Source: Verrucomicrobia bacterium 12-59-8
GTDB lineage: Bacteria > Verrucomicrobiota > Verrucomicrobiae > Verrucomicrobiales > Verrucomicrobiaceae
Length of the DNA: 45,049 nucleotides
Direction of reading: 5' to 3'
NCBI GenBank assembly: GCA_002279765.1
Contig: NCCR01000054.1
Location: forward strand, 1 to 45,049
Shown here: in pieces, positions 41,127 through 45,049 of the stretch
How the letters are laid out: each line of letters begins with the position of its first letter
Numbering within the stretch: the first letter of the stretch is position 1
Notes under the pieces: generated by a model
What the model was told of the DNA's origin: nothing
Database searches by the model: none
Seen by the model: only the letters and a program-made list of their open reading frames with translations
Translations under genes and position numbers: made by a program

Positions 41127-41156
41127 ATCTTAGCACAGAATAATGTGCGGTCGCAA
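41127..41156 (-). promoter_or_regulatory. Putative promoter and operator of the toxin-antitoxin pair
   Basis: On the minus strand, TTGCGA (41156-41151) and TAAGAT (41132-41127) are separated by 18 bases. Between them, GCACA (41133-41137) and TGTGC (41144-41148) form an inverted repeat fitting an antitoxin operator. The -10 lies only 6 bases from the ATG at 41120, so the message would be almost leaderless, as is common for such a short gap. Confidence 0.35.
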
Positions 41157-41173
41157 CCAACAATGCCTTTACC

Positions 41174-42670
41174 ATGAACTCCCCCTTCCCATGCCGTCGC
41201 CGTAAGCAAGCCGTCTCACGCCGCGATTTCCTTTGGGAACTCGGCGGTGGTCTGGGTGGCGTGGCTCTCTCCACGATGTTGAGTGAAGCTCAGGCCGCGA
41301 CGAATCCGCTCTCGGCCAAGTGTCCGCCTTTGCCGGCCAAGGCACGTGCGGTGATCCAGATTTTCTGCCCCGGTGGCCTCAGCCATGTGGATTCGTGGGA
41401 CTACAAGCCCGAGCTGGCAAAGCGCAGTGGCAAACCCTTTGATCCCGATGGCAAGATGCAATTCTTTGCCTCCAAGCCCGGCAACTGCCAGGGCAGCTAC
41501 TGGCCGTTTCGCCAGCACGGCCAGTGCGGACGCTGGATCAGCGATCTCTTCCCGCAGCTCGCGACCTGCGGACGCTGGATCAGCGATCTCTTCCCGCAGC
41601 TCGCGACCTGCGTCGATGACATGGCCTTCATTCACTCAATGCAGAGCAAGAGCGCGCTGCATGGACCGGCCATGTTCATGGCCAACACCGGCTTCATCCT
41701 TCCCGGCTTTCCGAGCATGGGCGCATGGGTCACGTATGGTCTCGGCAGCGAGAGCGAAAACCTCCCCGCGTTTGTGGTGCTGCCAGATCAACGAGGCCTG
41801 CCACCCGGCGGCGTGATCAACTGGGGCGCGGGTTTTCTTCCCGCCGTGCATCAGGGAACGAGCTTGCAGACCGATGCTGAAAAGCCGCCCATCGCCGATC
41901 TGTTTCCACCCAAAAGTTTCGCGCAACTGCGTGGCGACACCGAGCAGACAAGCCGTGATTTTCTGCAAACCCTCAACCGTGCGCATGCAGCCGAGCGTGC
42001 GGGCAACACGGAGCTCGAAGCTCGCATTGCCGCGTATGAACTCGCGGCACGCCTGCAGCTTAGTGCGCCCGAAGTCACCGACCTGCGCGGCGAAACCGAT
42101 GTCACCAAGCAGCTCTACCAGCTTGATCACGAAGACATCGGTCCGTTTGGCCGGCAGTGCCTTCTGGCGCGCCGGCTCGTCGAGCGTGGCGTGCGTTTTG
42201 TGCAGATCTACTGCGGTGCGGAAAACACCACGGCGAAAAAGATCCGCCCGAACTGGGACAGCCACGAAGACCTCGTGCGCGACCACGGCTACTGGGGGCA
42301 GGTGCTCGACACCGGTGCTGCGGCCCTGCTGCGCGATCTGAAATCACGCGGCATGCTCGACAGCACACTCGTCATCTGCACCAGCGAGTTTGGTCGCCAG
42401 CCTGCGGCACAGGGCAAGGGGCGTGACCACAATCCCGGTGCCTTCACCGCCTGGATGGCCGGGGGCGGCGTTCAGGGTGGCACGGGGTATGGCAGCACCG
42501 ATGACCTCGGCTCCAAGGCGGCGGAGAATCCCGCCTACTGCTACGATCTTCACGCCACCGCGCTGCACCAGCTCGGCATTGACCACGAAAAATTAACCTT
42601 CTACAACAACGGCATCAACCGTCGCCTGACCGACGTGCACGGGCATGTCATCAAAGATATTCTCACATAG
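41174..42670 (+). CDS. Tat-exported DUF1501 protein
   Basis: The 498-aa protein begins with a Tat signal (SRRDFLWELGGGLGGVALST). The DUF1501 core follows, with IQIFCPGGLSHVDSWDYKPE, DDMAFIHSMQSKSALHGPAM, GRQCLLARRLVERGVRFVQI, NWDSHEDLVRDH and TSEFGRQPAAQGKGRDHNPG, an alkaline-phosphatase-like (sulfatase-like) pattern. The DUF1549/DUF1553 and DUF1501 genes normally form a pair; here they are separated by the toxin-antitoxin module. A 42-base exact tandem duplication adds 14 residues (CGRWISDLFPQLAT twice) near residue 118. The family probably acts on a sulfated or phosphorylated substrate in the periplasm; this is not established. Confidence 0.88.
   Translation: MNSPFPCRRRKQAVSRRDFLWELGGGLGGVALSTMLSEAQAATNPLSAKCPPLPAKARAVIQIFCPGGLSHVDSWDYKPELAKRSGKPFDPDGKMQFFASKPGNCQGSYWPFRQHGQCGRWISDLFPQLATCGRWISDLFPQLATCVDDMAFIHSMQSKSALHGPAMFMANTGFILPGFPSMGAWVTYGLGSESENLPAFVVLPDQRGLPPGGVINWGAGFLPAVHQGTSLQTDAEKPPIADLFPPKSFAQLRGDTEQTSRDFLQTLNRAHAAERAGNTELEARIAAYELAARLQLSAPEVTDLRGETDVTKQLYQLDHEDIGPFGRQCLLARRLVERGVRFVQIYCGAENTTAKKIRPNWDSHEDLVRDHGYWGQVLDTGAAALLRDLKSRGMLDSTLVICTSEFGRQPAAQGKGRDHNPGAFTAWMAGGGVQGGTGYGSTDDLGSKAAENPAYCYDLHATALHQLGIDHEKLTFYNNGINRRLTDVHGHVIKDILT
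41525..41608 (+). repeat. Exact 42-bp tandem duplication within the DUF1501 gene
   Basis: Positions 41525-41566 and 41567-41608 are identical and in frame, each encoding CGRWISDLFPQLAT. Both are followed by TGCG, so the event is an exact head-to-tail duplication. Recent origin is indicated by complete identity, including synonymous positions. Confidence 0.92.
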
Positions 42671-42690
42671 CCCCGCTCCTCATTTTGTAC

Positions 42691-43674
42691 ATGTCCCAGC
42701 CTCACGTTGCCATCATTGACTGGACCACCTCGCCGCAAGGTGATCCCGAGTCCACCATCGAACGCCAGATCATCGGCGATGCCGCAAGCGTCACACGCAC
42801 GCTTTGCGAAACCGACGCCGATTTGACTGACGAGGTCTGTCGTGCAAACGCCATCATCATCTGGCACAACATGCCGCTCACGGCCCAGGGCATCGCAAAA
42901 CTTCAGAACTGCCGCGCCATCATCCGCAACGGTGTCGGCTTCGACAGCGTGGACGTCGCTGCTGCACGTGAGCGTGGCATCGCAGTGTGCAACGTGCCGG
43001 ATTACGGCACCGAAGAAGTCGCCGATCATGCCATCGCGCTCGCCATGGCGCTGTGCCGGCAAATCCTTCCGCTAGATGCCGAAGCCAAGCAGCTAGGGTG
43101 GAACATCCGTGTTACATCGAAACTCCGCCGTCTCAGCACACTCACTTTCGGCATCGTCGGCCTCGGCCGCATCGGCACCGCAACGGCGCTACGTGCCAAA
43201 GCTCTCGGCTTCCGCGTCATTTTCTACGATCCCTATCTGCCGAATGGTGCCGACAAGGCTGTCGGCATCACCCGTGTGCGAACCCTCGACGAACTGCTCG
43301 CACAAACCGATGTTCTCTCGATGCATTGCCCGCTGAATGAGGAAACACGCCACCTCATTGCCGAGCGTGAACTGGCCCTGCTTAAACCTTCCGCCTTTGT
43401 CGTGAATACCGCACGCGGAGCCGTCATCAAGAAGCCCGCCATCCTTGCGGCTCTGCGTGAAAATCGCATCGCTGGTGCGGGGCTTGATGTCGTCGAAGAC
43501 GAACCCCTGCGCTCCGAAGAAGAAGCCGCCACGCCGAACCTCATCGCCACCTGCCACGCCGCGTTTTGCAGCGTCGAGAGCAAGATCGAAATGCGCAGCA
43601 CTTCCGCCCGCATTGCTCTTGCCGCAGTGCGCAATGAGACGCTAGAAAATGTGGTCAACGGCGTTTGCTCCTGA
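42691..43674 (+). CDS. D-isomer-specific 2-hydroxyacid dehydrogenase (CtBP-like)
   Basis: The 327-aa enzyme has the D-2-hydroxyacid dehydrogenase layout, with Rossmann motif G157-L-G-R-I-G162. The catalytic Arg is in NTARGAVIKK, the Glu in DVVEDEPLRS, and the His in ATCHAAFCSVESK. The last element resembles the CtBP-like branch more than phosphoglycerate dehydrogenase. It would oxidise or reduce a 2-hydroxyacid with NAD(H). It sits 20 bases downstream of DUF1501 on the same strand, suggesting a place in the same operon. I chose ATG 42691 over a TTG six bases upstream. The substrate is unknown; a sugar-acid derived 2-keto acid would suit the FCD regulator. Confidence 0.88.
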   Translation: MSQPHVAIIDWTTSPQGDPESTIERQIIGDAASVTRTLCETDADLTDEVCRANAIIIWHNMPLTAQGIAKLQNCRAIIRNGVGFDSVDVAAARERGIAVCNVPDYGTEEVADHAIALAMALCRQILPLDAEAKQLGWNIRVTSKLRRLSTLTFGIVGLGRIGTATALRAKALGFRVIFYDPYLPNGADKAVGITRVRTLDELLAQTDVLSMHCPLNEETRHLIAERELALLKPSAFVVNTARGAVIKKPAILAALRENRIAGAGLDVVEDEPLRSEEEAATPNLIATCHAAFCSVESKIEMRSTSARIALAAVRNETLENVVNGVCS

Positions 43675-43712
43675 GGAGCTTCGTATAGAATTCTCCTTCA
43701 AACGCCAACCCC

Positions 43713-44318
43713 ATGAATCTCCGTCCTTTTCTCGCCGCTTCTTTAGCACTCAGCCTCGTCTCAGCCGCATTATCGCAGGAAGCCAAACCGCTGTTGCACG
43801 ACCATGCATTGCCGGTCATCGCCACACCTGATTTCAAAGCACCGCTGGACTCCAGCTTCAACATAGCCAAAGGCAAATGGACACCCGAAGGCGGGGTTCT
43901 CAGCGTACTGGATCTGCCGGAGCAGAAACACATCCCGGTGCTCCATCACAAGGTGGGTCTGGCAAGCGCCACCATCGAAGTGGAGTTTTTGATCGAAGGT
44001 CAGGGCAGCTTCCTTGTCGGCTGTGATTCCGACAAGCATGTGGGCCGTGTGGTCGTCAATGCCACGAGTCTTAGCATCGCCGAAGATTCGGCGAAGCCCT
44101 CGCACACGCTTGCCACGCTGCCGATGACAGTGAAACCGAACGAGTGGCACAAGCTGCGCGTCGAGTGGCAGGGCGATCAGATGGCCGCCAATCTCGACGG
44201 CCAGGAGCTGAAGGCGCAGCATGCTTTCCTCGCCACGCCGAAGTCCCGGAGCTGGCTGGCCGCCGGAAAGTCTGTGAAAGTGCGTAATCTCAAGATCAGT
44301 GGTGAGGCGAAGCCATGA
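43713..44318 (+). CDS. Secreted LamG/DUF1080-like beta-sandwich protein
   Basis: The 201-aa protein has a signal peptide (MNLRPFLAASLALSLVSAAL) and one concanavalin-like jelly roll: GKWTPEGGVLSVLDLPEQ, SATIEVEFLIEG, NEWHKLRVEWQGDQMAANLD and a C-terminal KVRNLKISG. These are the usual DUF1080 or family-16-like motifs, but no catalytic acid pair is clear. It is paralogous to the next gene, which overlaps it by 4 bases. Function is probably carbohydrate binding or hydrolysis of a disaccharide derivative. Confidence 0.72.
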   Translation: MNLRPFLAASLALSLVSAALSQEAKPLLHDHALPVIATPDFKAPLDSSFNIAKGKWTPEGGVLSVLDLPEQKHIPVLHHKVGLASATIEVEFLIEGQGSFLVGCDSDKHVGRVVVNATSLSIAEDSAKPSHTLATLPMTVKPNEWHKLRVEWQGDQMAANLDGQELKAQHAFLATPKSRSWLAAGKSVKVRNLKISGEAKP

Positions 44319-44938
44319 ACGGCCGACACCTCAAGAGATTCATAGCCGCCCTCATGGCACTGCTGGGCGTCCTCTGTGGAAACATCCAGAGCGCGGAGCC
44401 GCAGACGCTGCTCGAAGAAACCTTCACCACCGATCTCTCCAAAGACTGGTTCTGGGGTCTCGGCACCTGGACGGCAAAGGACGGTGTGCTGCGCGGTTTT
44501 GAATCCGGCCCACGTCGTCACGGACCGGTGAAGATGCGCAGATTACCGCTCAAGGACGCTGTCATCGAATGCGACTTCCGCCTGGAAGGCAAGGCGACGT
44601 TTGCGGGCATCATCTTCAACGGTTCGCAGGAGCGCGGGCACATCGTCCACCTTGTCATGGGCACAGACACGCTGCGCATCCTGGCCCATCCGAAAAAGGG
44701 CGAAAACTTGGAACTGCTCAAACAGTACCACATCCTTGCTGTGGGCGGCTGGCATCACGTGAAAATTGAATTCAAAGGCGAAACCATCACCGCAGCGATT
44801 GACGGCAAGCCATGGACTGCGAGCCACCCCTGCATCGCCGAGGAAAAGCAGACCTTTGGCTTGGGCGGGGATTCCGGTGGTCCCGAAGGTGAAAAAGCGG
44901 GCGCGCTGGAGTTTCGCGGGCTGAAGGTCAGCGGGTGA
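44315..44938 (+). CDS. Secreted LamG/DUF1080-like protein, second copy
   Basis: The 207-aa protein begins with a signal-like helix (HLKRFIAALMALLGVLCGNI) and has a jelly-roll domain: LEETFTTDLSKDWFWGLG, TWTAKDGVLRGFESG, AVIECDFRLEGKATFAGIIF, GGWHHVKIEFKGETITAAID and LEFRGLKVSG. It aligns along its length with the upstream protein but identity is low, so the duplication is old. Coupled by a 4-base overlap. It ends the plus-strand cluster and converges with a membrane protein gene. Confidence 0.72.
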   Translation: MNGRHLKRFIAALMALLGVLCGNIQSAEPQTLLEETFTTDLSKDWFWGLGTWTAKDGVLRGFESGPRRHGPVKMRRLPLKDAVIECDFRLEGKATFAGIIFNGSQERGHIVHLVMGTDTLRILAHPKKGENLELLKQYHILAVGGWHHVKIEFKGETITAAIDGKPWTASHPCIAEEKQTFGLGGDSGGPEGEKAGALEFRGLKVSG

Positions 44939-45049
44939 TCTGGCAGCGCCAGCGGATGATCACCGCTGCGATGGCCGCCCCAACGAGATTTGAAACGAGG
45001 TCCTAGCCAGTGTTTTCGTAGCCGCCGACGTTGGTGTTGGGGATCGTCA
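44928..45049 (-). pseudogene. 3' part of a minus-strand membrane protein gene with an in-frame amber codon
   Basis: On the minus strand, from the window edge, the frame reads TIPNTNVGGYENTG, then a TAG at 45003-45005. It continues DLVSNLVGAAIAAVIIRWRC to a TGA at 44928-44930. The pattern resembles the C-terminal end of VanZ/DUF2238-like membrane proteins, where a Trp would be expected before DLVSNL; TGG to TAG is a single change. It could be a pseudogene or an error. It overlaps the convergent gene by 11 bases. Only the end is visible, so family assignment is tentative. Confidence 0.4.

Overview
The window reads as a chromosomal stretch of a GC-rich member of the Verrucomicrobiota, probably close to Prosthecobacter or Verrucomicrobium. 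That placement is inferred from gene content: a planctomycete-type cytochrome c/DUF1549/DUF1553 protein next to a Tat-exported DUF1501 protein, many secreted FG-GAP, PQQ-propeller and LamG-like proteins, an lpxK gene (so a Gram-negative envelope) and dense intergenic palindromes. I recognised no rRNA, tRNA, CRISPR array or integrase.

Layout. 1-842: end of a NarL-type sensor kinase and its LuxR-type response regulator. 844-7355 (minus): dihydroorotase, a long hairpin, then three secreted proteins (FG-GAP repeat protein, a 610-aa unknown, and an S1C serine protease broken by a one-base frameshift). 7446-13053: accessory region with a SMUG1-type uracil-DNA glycosylase, a mosaic of intergenic repeats, and a type ISP restriction-modification gene. 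Only the two ends of that gene remain. Between them lies a three-gene cassette (a probable dual-OB protein and two DUF488 proteins) with different codon use, bounded by a 9-bp direct repeat. 13054-16920: secreted proteins, an unusual haem-c/alpha-toroid protein, and ppnP. 16949-28749: a potassium block with kup, a 27-aa membrane peptide, kdpF, kdpA, kdpB, kdpC, kdpD, kdpE and a second, shortened kdpD/kdpE pair. A 16-base motif recurs upstream of kup, of the kdp operon and of the second kdpD, and looks like a shared KdpE-type regulon. 28761-33237: an MFS transporter, then an lpxK-fdhD-cysteine desulfurase operon on the minus strand. 33320-36801: a class C beta-lactamase-like hydrolase, an ArsR-methyltransferase fusion and a membrane-anchored nuclease-fold protein. 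36811-44938: an FCD/GntR regulator with a palindromic operator, coupled to the cytochrome/DUF1549/DUF1553 gene, DUF1501, a D-2-hydroxyacid dehydrogenase and two LamG-like proteins. A minus-strand toxin-antitoxin pair is lodged inside this cluster. The window ends in the 3' part of a minus-strand membrane protein gene with an in-frame amber codon.

How genes work together. The potassium block pairs constitutive-type (Kup) and inducible high-affinity (Kdp) uptake with two related two-component pairs. FdhD and the adjacent cysteine desulfurase are a known sulfur donor/acceptor couple for molybdenum-cofactor sulfuration. The 36.8-44.9 kb cluster looks like a regulated catabolic locus of the planctomycete/verrucomicrobial type with unknown substrate.

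The strongest candidate for something undescribed is the dual-OB/DUF488/DUF488 cassette inside the type ISP gene. Next are the KdpE-like regulon that includes kup and the second sensor pair. All family assignments are by eye from motifs; no database search was run.
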